DNA of 64,000 nucleotides from Phycisphaeraceae bacterium (GCA_019636675.1 JAHBXC010000005.1:1-64000), one strand, 5' to 3'; shown: positions 35,090-45,400, counted from the stretch's first letter. The notes: generated from the letters alone by a model not told the origin. Made by a program: numbers and translations.

Positions 35090-36175
35090 ATGAACGATTC
35101 TCGGGCGTTTTCGCCGACCGGTTCACCACGCGGGCGTGTCTGTTGGATCCTGTTCGCAGGCGCGGGCCTCGCGGTTTGCTCCCTGGCCGGATGCGAGAGC
35201 GGATCGTCGAGCGCGCCGGCCGCGACCGGCCCTCGCCTGGCCACTCCGGCGTCCCAAGGGGCCGCGGGGGGCCCGGGCGCCGCACCCTCCACGACCGGCG
35301 CCCCGGCGCAGCGACCTGCGGCGATCGTGGCGGGAACGCCGATCGCGTGGGACGAGCTGCGCCCCGCGATGGTCGAAGCCGCAGGCGCCGCCGCCCTCGA
35401 AGAAGCCGCGCTGGACGCCCTCCTGCGCCAGGAACTCGCGGCGCGCGGCGTGCGCTGGTCGGACCTCGATATCGAGCGCGAGCGCTCGCAACTGCTCGCG
35501 CAGCTCCGCGAGAGCGCGCCGCGCTCCTCACGCCGCGCCGGCGAAGCCGACGCCGACTTCGCGGTGCGCCTCCTCGAAGAGCTCCGCGCCGTTCGCGGGC
35601 TGGGCCCGACGCGGTTCGAGGGGTACCTGCGGCGCAACGCCGCCCTGCGGCTGCTGGTCGCCGATCGCGTGACCACGAGCGACGCGACGCTGCGCCAGGC
35701 GTACACGCTGCGCTACGGCCCGCGCGTCACGGCGCGCCTGATCACGGCCCCCACGCTGGACCGCATCGTCGAAGCCGGCCAACGACTCGACGCCGGCGAG
35801 CCCTTCCCCGAGGTCGCGGCCCTGGTCTCGACCGACGAGAGCGCCTCTCGCGGCGGGCGCCTCGAGCCGATCAGTCTCGCCGACCCGACCTATCCCCAGT
35901 CGCTGCGCACCGCGCTGGGCGCCCTTCGCGACGGGGAGTGGTCCAACCCTATCTCCCTCGACAACGGCTTCGCGATCGTGCTGCGCGAGGGCGAACGCAC
36001 GCCCCCCGATGCGCCGACGCTCGCGCAAGCGCGCGACGCCCTCGCCGACGAGACGAGGGCTCGCCAGGAGCGGATCCTGATGGGCGAGAAGGCCCGAGAA
36101 CTGCTGACGGGCGCGAGGATCACGATCTTCGACGCCGGCCTGCAGCGCGCCTGGCGCCAGCGCGCCGGCGAATAA
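35090..36175 (+). CDS. PpiC/SurA-type peptidyl-prolyl isomerase lipoprotein
   Basis: This 361-residue protein has a lipobox SLAGC (C35) after a hydrophobic signal. The N-terminal chaperone-like helices run from about residue 85 (AALEEAALDALLRQELAARG). The parvulin-type domain is near 215-315: TARLITAPTLDRIVEAGQRL, GEPFPEVAALVSTDESASRG, GRLEPISLADPTYPQSLRTA and GEWSNPISLDNGFAIVLREG match the order of rotamase domains. It probably folds exported proteins in the periplasm. The linker after the lipid site is rich in Ala, Pro and Ser. The ATG at 35090 is used; a GTG start further in would lose the signal. Confidence 0.85.
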   Translation: MNDSRAFSPTGSPRGRVCWILFAGAGLAVCSLAGCESGSSSAPAATGPRLATPASQGAAGGPGAAPSTTGAPAQRPAAIVAGTPIAWDELRPAMVEAAGAAALEEAALDALLRQELAARGVRWSDLDIERERSQLLAQLRESAPRSSRRAGEADADFAVRLLEELRAVRGLGPTRFEGYLRRNAALRLLVADRVTTSDATLRQAYTLRYGPRVTARLITAPTLDRIVEAGQRLDAGEPFPEVAALVSTDESASRGGRLEPISLADPTYPQSLRTALGALRDGEWSNPISLDNGFAIVLREGERTPPDAPTLAQARDALADETRARQERILMGEKARELLTGARITIFDAGLQRAWRQRAGE

Positions 36176-36295
36176 CACGCCGGGCCGCGCAATTCCCCGA
36201 GGAATCACCGGGTTGTTCGACGGGCGCAAAGGCCGGGCGCCATCAGCCCGATCAGGGGTCTGTCCCGCTGTCACTTCACCCGGAAGGATGCTCGC

Positions 36296-37909
36296 GTGCG
36301 TGCTTTCTGGCGCCAACCGAGGGCCCAGGATGGGCCCAAGCTGCCGTCGATGCGCCTGGAATGGCAGGCGATCTTCTGCGCGCTGGCGTTGATGCTGTTC
36401 ACCGTGGGCGCCATCAGCGCGCTGCAGGCGCGCGCCGGCGACCGCTGGGTCACCACCGAGCTGACCCGAGAGGCGCAGGACAACGCGCGCCTGTTCGTGC
36501 ACAAGTTCGCCGAGATGACGCTCGCGTCCCACGACGCCGCCGCCGAGGCGCTGACGAAGATCACCTTCGAGGACCCGCACATCGCGTTCGTGCTCGTCAC
36601 CGATCTGGAGGGTCGCGTCGTCGCCAAGCGCACGCGCGACCCGAGCGCCGCCGAGTCGCACCGGCTCGCGACGCGCTGCTGCGCGGGACGAGCCCCCTGC
36701 GAGACCTGCACGCTCGTGCCGATCGTGGGCGTCAACGAGCACGAGGGACGCGCCGCGACCGTCGCTCTCTGGAACGCCGACGGCACGGCGTTCGGCCACG
36801 CGACGCTGGGCATCATCGACCCCGCCTATACCGACGCGCGCCGCGACCTCGCGCGCGTCGCGCTCGTCGCGGGCCTTTCGGTCTGCGCCATCGCCACCCC
36901 CTTCGTCGCGATGGGCGCGCGCCGGCTCGCACTCCCGCTCCGCCGGCTCGCGCTCGCGGCGGAGCGCCTCGCCGACGGGCTGAGCCCCGAGCCCATCCCC
37001 CTCAAGGGCCCGCTCGAGATCGCGTCGGTCGCGCACTCGTTCAACCGCATGGCGTCCTCGCTCGAGGAGGCCAACGCCGCGATCCTCGCGATCAACGCCG
37101 ACCTCGAGCACGCCGTCGAGCAGCGCACCGGCGAGCTGAACCGGCTCAACGAGCGCCTGCGCGTCGAGCTCGCCGAGCGCGCCCAGTTCTTCCGGACCAT
37201 CAGCCACGACCTCGGGGCCCCGCTGCGCAACACCGCCGGGATGCTCGCCCTCCTGCGCCGAAAGCACGCGGAGCGCCTGCCCCCCGACGCGACCGAGCGC
37301 CTCGATCGCATCGGCGCGTGCATCGAGCTCGAGCTCGACATGATCCGCGACCTGCTCGAGGTCTCTCGCGTCGGCGCGACCGAGGAGCACCCCGAACGCG
37401 TCGAGTCCGAGTCCGTCGTCGACGAGCTGCGCGCGGCGTTCGAGCACGACCTGCGCTCCAAGCGCATCCAGCTCGTCGTGCGCCGGCCCCTGCCCACGCT
37501 CCACCTCGAGCGCGCACGCCTGCGCCAGGTCCTCCAGAACCTGCTCGACAACGCGATCAAGTACATGGGCGATTCGCCCAAGCGCTTCATCGACATCGTC
37601 GCCTGGACCGACGAGTCGGGCGCGACCTTCTGCGTCGCCGACACCGGGCCGGGCATCCCCCACGCAGAGCACGAGTCGATCTTCGACATGTTCCGCCGCG
37701 CGTCGACGGCGACTCCCGACATCAAGGGCTCGGGCGTCGGCCTCGCCGCCGTCAAGGGCATCGTCGAACGCTGGGGCGGGACCGTGCACCTCGACAGCGA
37801 CCCGGGGCGCGGGTCGCGGTTCGTGTTCACCGTCCCCTCCGAGCGCGTGGTGACAACCGACGCGCCGGGGGCCGCGTCCGAGAACCGCGCGAGTTCGGGC
37901 GGACGCTGA
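36296..37909 (+). CDS. membrane histidine kinase with HAMP domain and Cys-rich sensor
   Basis: This 537-residue kinase starts at GTG 36296 with GGAAGG upstream. Membrane segments at about 24-43 and 185-205 frame a periplasmic sensor. That sensor holds a tight cysteine cluster, RCCAGRAPCETC (C128, C129, C135, C138), which could bind a metal or haem-like ligand or sense redox. A HAMP region follows (LALPLRRLALAAERLADGLS), then a coiled-coil, the H-box RTISHDLGAPLRNT (H304), the N-box LQNLLDNAIKYMGD and the G-boxes ADTGPGIP and KGSGVGLAAVKGIVERWGG. A GGDEF response regulator follows 134 bases later and is the likely partner. Confidence 0.92.
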   Translation: MRAFWRQPRAQDGPKLPSMRLEWQAIFCALALMLFTVGAISALQARAGDRWVTTELTREAQDNARLFVHKFAEMTLASHDAAAEALTKITFEDPHIAFVLVTDLEGRVVAKRTRDPSAAESHRLATRCCAGRAPCETCTLVPIVGVNEHEGRAATVALWNADGTAFGHATLGIIDPAYTDARRDLARVALVAGLSVCAIATPFVAMGARRLALPLRRLALAAERLADGLSPEPIPLKGPLEIASVAHSFNRMASSLEEANAAILAINADLEHAVEQRTGELNRLNERLRVELAERAQFFRTISHDLGAPLRNTAGMLALLRRKHAERLPPDATERLDRIGACIELELDMIRDLLEVSRVGATEEHPERVESESVVDELRAAFEHDLRSKRIQLVVRRPLPTLHLERARLRQVLQNLLDNAIKYMGDSPKRFIDIVAWTDESGATFCVADTGPGIPHAEHESIFDMFRRASTATPDIKGSGVGLAAVKGIVERWGGTVHLDSDPGRGSRFVFTVPSERVVTTDAPGAASENRASSGGR

Positions 37910-38043
37910 GCGTCGCGCCGCCCGCGGCGCGCCGTCCAACAAGCCAACGACAAACCCGGGTTCAGACCGCGACCGCGTCCGCCGATCATCTCGGACGACG
38001 CCCACGGTTTCGGGCGTCCCCGCGACGAGGGGTCTCCTGACGC

Positions 38044-39087
38044 ATGCCCGACGACCAGCACACAACCCCGCGCATCCTGCTCATCGAAGACGACCCGAAC
38101 ACCGCGGCGCTCGTCATGGAGGCGCTCTCGGACCACTTCGGGAGCCCCTGCGTGCACCACGTCGCACGCGTCGGGGGAATCGACGCGATCGACCTCTCCG
38201 ACTTCGACCTTGCGCTGTGCGACTTCAACCTGCCCGACGGCACGGCGCTCGACGCGCTCAGCGTCATGCGCGAGCGCAGGCCCGGCATGCCCGTGATCGT
38301 CGTCACCGCCGAGAACAGGTCCGAGACGCTCCTCGACACCATCCGGCTCGGCGCCGCCGATTACCTGCTCAAGACCGCCGAGCTGGTCTCGACGATCCCG
38401 CTCGCCGTCGAGAAGAACCTCACCCTCGCGCACGCGCAGCGCGAGAACGAGCGCCTGCAGGCCGCCCTCGCCGAATCCCTCGAAGAGATCACGCACAAGA
38501 ACGAGGAGCTCCAGCTCCTGGTGCGCCAGCTCGAGACCGCCGCCACCACCGACCCGCTCACCGGGCTCGCCAACCGCAGGCGCCTCTCCGACCGGCTCGA
38601 GCAGATGTACGCCGAGGCGGTCCGCTACAACACCGACCTGGCCTGCATCCTCCTCGACCTCGACGGCTTCAAAGAGATCAACGACACCCTGGGCCACCAC
38701 GCCGGCGACGACCTGCTCGTCCAGATCGCGCGCATCATCGCCCGCGAGGCGCGCGCCTCCGACCTGCCCGCCCGCTTCGGAGGCGACGAGTTCGTCATCC
38801 TCCTCCCCCACACCTCCTGCGACACCGCCGTCGCCCTCGCCCAGCGCCTCGTCGACACCTTCTCTCGCATGAGCCCCCCCGGCGCGCGCTCGCACGGCGC
38901 GCTCCAGAACTGCGGCATGTCGGTGGGCGTCTCCTCCGTCGCGACCAGCAAGCCCTCCAGCGGCGAAGAACTCATCCACCACGCCGACAAGGCCATGTAC
39001 GCCGCCAAGGACGCCGGGCGACGCTGCATCCGCGTCTGCGGGCCCGACGGACGCACCGCCGTCCCCCCTCGCAACCTCGCCGCCTGA
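38044..39087 (+). CDS. response regulator with diguanylate cyclase (GGDEF) output
   Basis: This is a 347-residue protein. The receiver domain (D60 in LCDFNLPDG, T88, K110 in LLKTAE) is joined by a helix to a GGDEF domain. DPLTGLANRRRLSDRLEQMY is near 170, LLDLDGFKEINDTLGHHAGD near 203 and the active motif RFGGDEF ends at 250. The feedback I-site RASD (237-240) sits at the standard distance. It should make cyclic di-GMP when phosphorylated, in the manner of PleD. The kinase encoded just upstream is probably its donor. The ATG at 38044 directly precedes the receiver domain. Confidence 0.95.
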   Translation: MPDDQHTTPRILLIEDDPNTAALVMEALSDHFGSPCVHHVARVGGIDAIDLSDFDLALCDFNLPDGTALDALSVMRERRPGMPVIVVTAENRSETLLDTIRLGAADYLLKTAELVSTIPLAVEKNLTLAHAQRENERLQAALAESLEEITHKNEELQLLVRQLETAATTDPLTGLANRRRLSDRLEQMYAEAVRYNTDLACILLDLDGFKEINDTLGHHAGDDLLVQIARIIAREARASDLPARFGGDEFVILLPHTSCDTAVALAQRLVDTFSRMSPPGARSHGALQNCGMSVGVSSVATSKPSSGEELIHHADKAMYAAKDAGRRCIRVCGPDGRTAVPPRNLAA

Positions 39088-39135
39088 ACTCGCCGCCCGG
39101 AGAGACGACCTCCCCCGGCGACTACCATCGCCCCT

Positions 39136-39612
39136 ATGGCCAAGGGCAGGAAAAAGTCGCCCGAACCAGAGGTCGTCAACCGGCGCGCACGCCACGAGTA
39201 CTTCATCGAAGACACGCTCGAGGTCGGCGTCGCCCTCGTCGGCTCCGAGGTCAAATCCATCCGCGAGGGCAAGTGCTCCCTCGCCGAGGGCTATGTCCGC
39301 GCGCAGCTCGAACCGCTGCGCCTCGACCTCCACGGCGTGCACATCCACGAGTACCCCCCCGCCGCCGGACACAACCACATCCCCACGCGCTCACGCCGAC
39401 TCCTCGCCCACAAGCGCGAGATCGCCAAACTCGCGCGACTCTCCGCGCAAAAGGGCGTCACCATCGTCCCCCTGCGCATGTACTTCAAGGACGGATGGGT
39501 CAAACTCGAGATCGGCACCGCCCGCGGCAAGTCCCACTCCGACAAACGCGAAACCCTCAAGGAACGCGACGCCCAGCGCGACATCCACCGCGCGATGAGC
39601 AAACGGATGTGA
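39136..39612 (+). CDS. smpB: SsrA-binding protein SmpB
   Basis: This 158-residue trans-translation factor binds tmRNA and rescues stalled ribosomes. The order is typical: NRRARHEYFIEDTLEVGVAL, GSEVKSIREGKCSLAEGYVR, HNHIPTRSRRLLAHKREI, LRMYFKDGWVKLEIGTARG, and the basic tail KSHSDKRETLKERDAQRDIH RAMSKRM. All expected segments are present and the length is normal. The tmRNA gene itself is not visible nearby. It is followed by a patchwork of dispersed repeats. Confidence 0.97.
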   Translation: MAKGRKKSPEPEVVNRRARHEYFIEDTLEVGVALVGSEVKSIREGKCSLAEGYVRAQLEPLRLDLHGVHIHEYPPAAGHNHIPTRSRRLLAHKREIAKLARLSAQKGVTIVPLRMYFKDGWVKLEIGTARGKSHSDKRETLKERDAQRDIHRAMSKRM

Positions 39613-39940
39613 AGGCAGCAGGGAGTGGGGAGCAGGGAGCTGGAAGAGAAGAAGGGTGGCGTGGTACGGCGCAGCCGTGCCACGAGCGCTGACTGATGTG
39701 TCGCGACTCCTCCTCCGCCTCCTCGCCCCGCTCGCGGGGAGAGGACGGCGAGCGCAGCGAGCCAGGTGAGGGGTGTGTCCCAGAAGGCACGAGAGATGAG
39801 GCACGAGTCACAAGGGAAGATCGCCAACTCGAGCGCACCGTGCAGATCGGAACCCCTCACCCCAGCCCTCTCCCCTCAGGGGAGAGGGGGCAAGAACAGC
39901 GCTCCCCCTCTGCGCCCTCTGCGTCCTCTGCGGTGAACTG
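39613..39940. repeat. patchwork of dispersed repeats between smpB and phhA (328 bases)
   Basis: There is no gene here. The left copy of an inverted repeat pair is at 39614-39684. A second hairpin-rich unit (CCCCGCTCGCGGGG and flanks) lies at about 39720-39780. A third palindrome with arms CTCTCCCCT and AGGGGAGAG is near 39864-39888. Directly in front of the phhA stop is a CTCTGCG-rich tract (39903-39940) of a kind found scattered in many bacterial genomes, from memory. Confidence 0.6.
39614..39684 (-). repeat. inverted repeat, left copy
   Basis: Read on the minus strand it starts CGTGGCACGGCTGCGCCGTA, an imperfect hairpin, and continues with CCACGCCACCCTTCTTCTC and GCTCCC units. It matches 40854-40930 in opposite orientation, with a few substitutions and short length differences. 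Confidence 0.75.
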
Positions 39941-40777
39941 CTATCTCGCCGCCGGCTCGTTGAGGATCATCTCCGCGTACGAGTTCATCGCGTCGCGCAG
40001 TTGCTCGAACGACTCCAGCACGTACAGGATCGGCTGATAGTGGTCGATCTCGAACGAGGTGTTGCACACCTTCTCGAGGTTGAACGGGCGCCGGTCGACA
40101 TCGGGAGACTCGAGCGAGTGGTGGCCCTCGCCCTCCGACGAGATCAGCCCGCTGCCGTACAACTTCAGCCGCCCGTCCTCGCGGATGAGCCCGAACTCGA
40201 CGGTGAACCAGAACAGGCGCGCGAGGCGCTCGGTGTGGACGGGGTCGTGGGTGTGGAGCGCCGCCTGGCCGTAGGTCTGGAGGAAGTCGGCGAACACCGG
40301 GTCGGCGTGGAGGGGCACGTGCCCGAAGACATCGTGGATGATGTCGGGTTCGGGCAGGTAGTCCATGCTCGTCTTGGGGCGCACGCTGACGGTCGTAGGG
40401 AACTGTCGCTGCGCGAGGAACGCGAAGAAGGACTTGGCCGGCAGGTACCCCGGCACGCCGCGCGACTGCCAGCCGGTCATCGGCTTGAGGTTGGCGTTGA
40501 CCTCGCGCAGGTCGGGCACCTGGTTGCGGTTCAGGTTGATGATCGCCAGGCCCTTGAGGAACACGTCCGACGCGGCGGTCTCCAACTGCTTCATCCGCTT
40601 GTCGAACAGGATGCGCCAGACCTCGTGGTCTTCCTCGGAGTACCGGTCCCAGTGCTGCGTGATGACCATCGACTCGATGTCGATCTGGTCGGCGTGCAGC
40701 CCCTCCGACGCCTCGGCGGCGGCGATCGCGCGACGGGCTTCTTCGGAATCGATCACACGGTGCTGGATGCTGGACAT
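39941..40777 (-). CDS. phhA: phenylalanine 4-monooxygenase (aromatic amino acid hydroxylase)
   Basis: This 278-residue iron- and pterin-dependent enzyme turns phenylalanine into tyrosine. The iron ligands are visible: H148 and H153 in PDIIHDVFGHVPLHADP and E194 in WFTVEFGL. The pterin-side stretch VPGYLPAKSFFAFLAQRQFP precedes them. The C-terminus (DHYQPILYVLESFEQLRDAM) is typical of bacterial PhhA. The ATG at 40777 has AGGAGG seven bases upstream. The promoter has a TATAAT (40816-40821) and a perfect palindromic operator candidate between it and the ATG. The gene is flanked on both sides by inverted copies of one repeat. Confidence 0.95.
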   Translation of the reverse strand: MSSIQHRVIDSEEARRAIAAAEASEGLHADQIDIESMVITQHWDRYSEEDHEVWRILFDKRMKQLETAASDVFLKGLAIINLNRNQVPDLREVNANLKPMTGWQSRGVPGYLPAKSFFAFLAQRQFPTTVSVRPKTSMDYLPEPDIIHDVFGHVPLHADPVFADFLQTYGQAALHTHDPVHTERLARLFWFTVEFGLIREDGRLKLYGSGLISSEGEGHHSLESPDVDRRPFNLEKVCNTSFEIDHYQPILYVLESFEQLRDAMNSYAEMILNEPAAR

Positions 40778-40798
40778 GGCGGCCTCCTGCCGAACGCG

Positions 40799-40821
40799 GA
40801 TGACAGTGTCATCGGATTATA
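40799..40821 (-). promoter_or_regulatory. phhA promoter with palindromic operator
   Basis: On the minus strand TATAAT (40816-40821) is followed two bases later by the perfect 7-1-7 palindrome GATGACACTGTCATC (40799-40813), which would cover the transcription start. No convincing -35 was found. A regulator responding to aromatic amino acids is a reasonable guess. Confidence 0.5.
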
Positions 40822-40853
40822 CGAGCCGCGGGGCGCGGGGATCGATCACCCCC

Positions 40854-40930
40854 CGTGGCACGGCCGCGCCGCACCACGCCACCCATCTTCTCTTCCTGCT
40901 CCCCGCTGCCTGCTCCCCACTCCCTTCCCC
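40854..40930 (+). repeat. inverted repeat, right copy
   Basis: It starts CGTGGCACGGCCGCGCCGCA and runs through CCACGCCACCCATCTTCTC to GCTCCCC-type units, ending one base before the odhB stop. It is the opposite-oriented partner of 39614-39684. Confidence 0.75.
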
Positions 40931-40931
40931 G

Positions 40932-42311
40932 TCACATGTCGAACAGCAGGCGCGCCGGGTCCTCGATGCACTCCTTGATGTGCTTGAGGAAGCCGACCGC
41001 CTCGGCGCCGTCGACGATGCGATGGTCGTAGGAGAGGGCCAGATACATCATGGGGCGGACGACGACCTCGCCGCTGCCCGGCTTGTCGGGGTTCTCGATG
41101 GGGCGCCGGATGATGTTGTGCATGCCCAGGATGCCGCTCTGGGGCGGGTTGAGGATGGGCGTGCTCATCATGGAGCCGTAGACGCCGCCGTTGCTGATGG
41201 TGAAGGTGCCGCCCTGCATGTCTTCGAGGGTGAGCTTGCCGTCGCGCGCCTTGACCGCGAGGTCCTTGATCGCCGACTCGACGCCGGCGAACGAGAGCGT
41301 CTCGCAGTTGCGCACCACGGGAACGACCAAGCCCTTGGGCGTGCCGACCGCCACCGCGATGTCGCAGTAGTCGTGCTTCTCGACCTCGGGGCCCTTCTCG
41401 CCCTCGACGATGAACGCGTTGACGAGCTGGTACTTCTGCAGCGCCGAGACCGCGGCCTTCACGAAGAAGGACATGAACCCCAGCCCGATGCCGTGGCGCT
41501 TCTCGAACGCTTCCTTGTGCTTCGAGCGAAGCGCCATCACGCCGCTCATGTCGCACTCGTTGAAGGTCGTGAGCATCGCGGCGGTGTGCTGCGCCTCGAC
41601 CAGGCGCGTCGCGATGCGCTGGCGCAGGGGCGTCATCTTCTCGCGCGACGACGAACGCGACCCCTTCTTCGCCGGGGCAGCGGGGGCCCCGGGGGCGCCG
41701 GGGGCGCCGGCGGACGCCGTCGCGCCGTTCTGGTGGCTCTGGATGAACGCGAGCACGTCCTGCTCGCGCACGCGGCCCGAGGGGCCGGTGCCGGCGATGG
41801 AGTGCAGATCGACGCCGCGCTCCTGCGCGATCTTGCGCGCCAGGGGCGTCGCGTGGACATCGTCGTCGCCGCCGGCATGCTCGAGCGGTCCCCGGTTGGG
41901 ACGCCCGGGGAGCTGGTGCTTGGCCGGGTCGTTCTGAGGGGCGGCGGGGGCCGCGACAGGGGGCGTCGCGACGCCTGTCGGCTTGGCCGGCGCGCCTGCG
42001 CCGACAGGGGCGGGCTGCGCCTTCTTCTCGCTCGCCGGTTCCGCGGCCTTCTGGGGCGCGCCGGCGGGCTTGCTCGCCGACTCGTCGATCGCCCCGACGA
42101 CCGAGCCGACCTGCACCGTGTCGCCCTCGGCCGCCTTGTGCGACACCGTGCCGGCGGCGGGCGCAGGCAGCTCCATCGTGATCTTGTCGGTCTCGAGCTC
42201 GAGGACCGGCTGGTCGCGCTCGACGAACTGCCCGTCGGCGATGAGCCAGGACGCGATCACGCCTTCGGTGATCGATTCGCCAAGCGCTGGGATCACGATG
42301 TCGGTGGCCAT
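40932..42311 (-). CDS. odhB: 2-oxoglutarate dehydrogenase E2 (dihydrolipoyllysine succinyltransferase)
   Basis: This 459-residue core subunit of the 2-oxoglutarate dehydrogenase complex has a lipoyl domain ([13 protein letters not shown], lysine in [15 protein letters not shown]) and a long Ala/Pro linker. A peripheral-subunit binding domain follows ([20 protein letters not shown]). The catalytic domain has [20 protein letters not shown] and the active-site [16 protein letters not shown] (His and Asp). It transfers the succinyl group from lipoyl to CoA. The ATG at 42311 directly starts the lipoyl domain. The gene follows odhA by 119 bases on the same strand; the E3 subunit gene is not in the window. 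Confidence 0.96.
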   Translation of the reverse strand: MATDIVIPALGESITEGVIASWLIADGQFVERDQPVLELETDKITMELPAPAAGTVSHKAAEGDTVQVGSVVGAIDESASKPAGAPQKAAEPASEKKAQPAPVGAGAPAKPTGVATPPVAAPAAPQNDPAKHQLPGRPNRGPLEHAGGDDDVHATPLARKIAQERGVDLHSIAGTGPSGRVREQDVLAFIQSHQNGATASAGAPGAPGAPAAPAKKGSRSSSREKMTPLRQRIATRLVEAQHTAAMLTTFNECDMSGVMALRSKHKEAFEKRHGIGLGFMSFFVKAAVSALQKYQLVNAFIVEGEKGPEVEKHDYCDIAVAVGTPKGLVVPVVRNCETLSFAGVESAIKDLAVKARDGKLTLEDMQGGTFTISNGGVYGSMMSTPILNPPQSGILGMHNIIRRPIENPDKPGSGEVVVRPMMYLALSYDHRIVDGAEAVGFLKHIKECIEDPARLLFDM

Positions 42312-42430
42312 GGCTGCCCTTCGTGGGTCCGTTCGGCGGGGCGACATCGCGCCGCGACGCGCCGAGCGGCGTTGGTTCTCGTGTCGGGGTCAGTGTAGGT
42401 CGAACGGCTCGCGTCGTGGGCGAGGAGGGG

Positions 42431-45400
42431 TCACTGCCGGCGCGCGTTCGACGCCGCCGCCGGACGGGCCGACGAGGGGGACGGCTCCTTCGGGGCGCCC
42501 TCCATCTCGGCCGACTCGTCCATGACGCCCTCGATCTCCACCGCCGTCGGCGCGTTCTTCTCGCCGGGCTTGGGGCCGATCGCGCTCACCAGGATCGCCT
42601 CCTGCTGCTCCTTGTGCTTGCGCTTGGAGCCGACGGCCGGGGTCGACGAGTCGCTGCGCCCGATGTAGTTCACATTGGTCACGCGACCCCCCGTCTTCTC
42701 GCGCAGCATCGCCTCCATGAAGCGGTACGCGCCAGCGTTGCGCGGCTCCTCCTGCGCCCACACCACCTCGGCGCCGGCCGGGTAGCGACCCAGGATGTCC
42801 CGCAGCATCTGCTCGTGCAGCGGGTAGAGCTGCTCGACGCGCACGATCGCGACATCCCGGCGACCGATCGCGTCGCGGCGCTCGCGCAGCTCGTGGAAAA
42901 ACTTGCCCGAACAGAAGATCACGCGCGAGACCTGCTTGCGAGACGCCTCGCGATCGGCGCGGTCCTTGTCCCCCGCCGCCAGCGACGGGTCGAACGCCGG
43001 GTCGTCGATCAGCTCCTGGAAGCGACCCTCGACCAGCTCGCGCACGACGCTCGTGTTCACGCGCAGCATGCTCTTGGGGGTCATCACCACCAGCGGCTTG
43101 CGGAACGGGCGACGAACCTGCCTGCGCAGCAGGTGGAAGACCTGCGCCGCGGTCGAGGGGTACACGACCTGGTAGTTGTCGTCGCCGCAGAGCTGCAGGA
43201 AACGCTCCAGACGCGCCGAGGAGTGCTCGGGGCCCTGGCCCTCGTAGCCGTGGGGCAGGAGCAGCACGAGCCCGCTCCAGCGCTGCCACTTGATCTCGGC
43301 CGACGCGATGAACTGATCGATCTGGATCTGCGCGCCGTTCACGAAGTCGCCGAACTGCGCCTCCCACAGCACCAGCTGGTGCGGGTCGGTCAGCGAGTAC
43401 CCGTACTCGAACCCCATGCACGCCTCTTCAGACAGCGGCGAGTCGTACACGCACAGGCGCGCCTGGCGGGGCTTCCCGTCGGCGCCCGGCTCGCCCACCA
43501 CGCGGTCGGTCTGGGGGTCGCCCACCTCGCGGATGAAGTTCAGCGGCATGTACTCGGCGCCCGTCTCGACGTCGCGCAGCAGCGCGTGGCGCTGGCTGAA
43601 GGTCCCGCGACGGCTGTCCTGGCCCGACAGACGCACCGGCGTGCCCTCGACCAGCAGCGACCCGTACGCCAGCGACTCAGCGGTCGCGTAGTCAATCTCG
43701 GCGTCGAGCGAGTCGGCGGCGGCGGCGCGCTGCTCGAGCAGTCGCTTCAGCTTGCGATGGACGTGGAACCCCTCGGGCGCGCGACCCATGGCGCGGGCCA
43801 CCTCCTGCAGCTCCGACAGCGGGACGCCCGTCTGCACCGGCGCGTGGCTGTAGGCCTTGCCAAAGCCCTGCCACTTGCGGCTTCCGGGATCGATCGTCGG
43901 ATCGAACGGCTTGGAGCGCGACGCGACCTGCGCCTTGTCGTACGCCGCGTCCAGCTCGGCGCGCACGCTCGACATCTCGTCCTCGGTGATGACCTTCTCC
44001 GCGAGCAGGCGCTCGGCGTAGGTCTTCATCGCGCTGGGCTTCTTGTTGATCAGGTCGTACAGCAGCGGCTGGGTGAACGAGGGCTCGTCGCTCTCGTTGT
44101 GGCCCCAGCGCCGGTAGCACAGCATGTCGATGAAGATGTCCTTGCGGAAGCGCTGGCGGTACTCGACCGCGAGGCGCGCGACGTGCAGGCACGCCTCCGG
44201 GTCTTCGCCGTTCACGTGGAACACCGGCGCCTGGATGATCTTGGCGACATCGGTGCAGTAGCGCGAGGAGCGGCTGTACTCGGGAGAGGTCGTGAACCCG
44301 ATGAGGTTGTTGATGACGACGTGGATCGAGCCGCCCACGAAATAGCCGGGCAGCTGCGAGAAGTTCAGCGATTCCGCGACGACTCCCTGGCCGATCATGG
44401 CCGCGTCGCCGTGGATGATCACGGGGATGACGCGCGTGCGATCGGCGTCGCCCTTGGTGCGCTGCTTGCCGCGGGTGCGCCCGAGCACGACGGGGCCGAC
44501 CGCCTCGAGGTGGCTGGGGTTGCTGGCCATCGCGAGCCAGAGGCGTTTGCCGGCGCGGGTCTGGTACTCGCCGGAGTAGCCCCGGTGGTACTTCACATCG
44601 CCGCCGCCCTCGACGAAGTCCTCTTCCCAGGTGTCTTCGAACTCGGTGAAGATCTGCTCGTTCGTCTTCCCCAGGATGTTGCGCAGCACGTTGAGACGCC
44701 CGCGATGGGCCATGCCCATGACGATCTCTTCGGCGCCCTGTTCGGCACACTCTTCGACCGTCGCGTGCAGGATGGGGATCAGCGACTCGCTGCCTTCCAG
44801 AGAGAACCGCTTCTCGCCCGGGTAGCGCGTGTGCAGGAACTTCTCGAACGACTCGGCCGCGACCAGCTGGTTCAGGAGCACGCGCCGGTCGTCGGCGCTC
44901 AGCGAAGGCCGGTTGGCGGTGCGCTCGAGGCGCTCAGCGATCCACTGGCGCTCCGCGTCGTCCTCGATGTGCATGAACTCGACGCCGATGGGCCCGCAAT
45001 AGGTCTGGTCCAGCGTCGCGACGATCTCGCGCAGGGGGCGGGGCGCGTCGAAGGACATCCCGATCGCCTCGAAGGGCGTGTCGAGGTCGGCGTCGCTCAG
45101 CCCGTGGGCGTAGGGCGACAGCAGGGGCGGCATGGGGCGCTCGCGCCCGAAGGGATCGATCGCCGCGGCGATGTGGCCCTGCGACCGGTACTGACGGATC
45201 AGCTCGGCGACGGCGGCGACCTTGTGCCCGCTCGCGCCCTGGCCCTGCGGCGCAGACGACGGGGCGCGCGAGGGACCAGCCCCTGCGAAGGTGCCGTGTT
45301 CAAGGGATCCGAGTTCCCCACGCGCCAGTTCGAAGCCCTCGAAGAACCAGCGCAGGTCGACCGGGACGGAGTCCGGGTCCTGGCGGTACAGGGCATACTG

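Noticed and set aside
39613-39940. tmRNA (ssrA) next to smpB
   Set aside because: No tRNA-Ala-like ends or tag-coding frame; only repeats are present.
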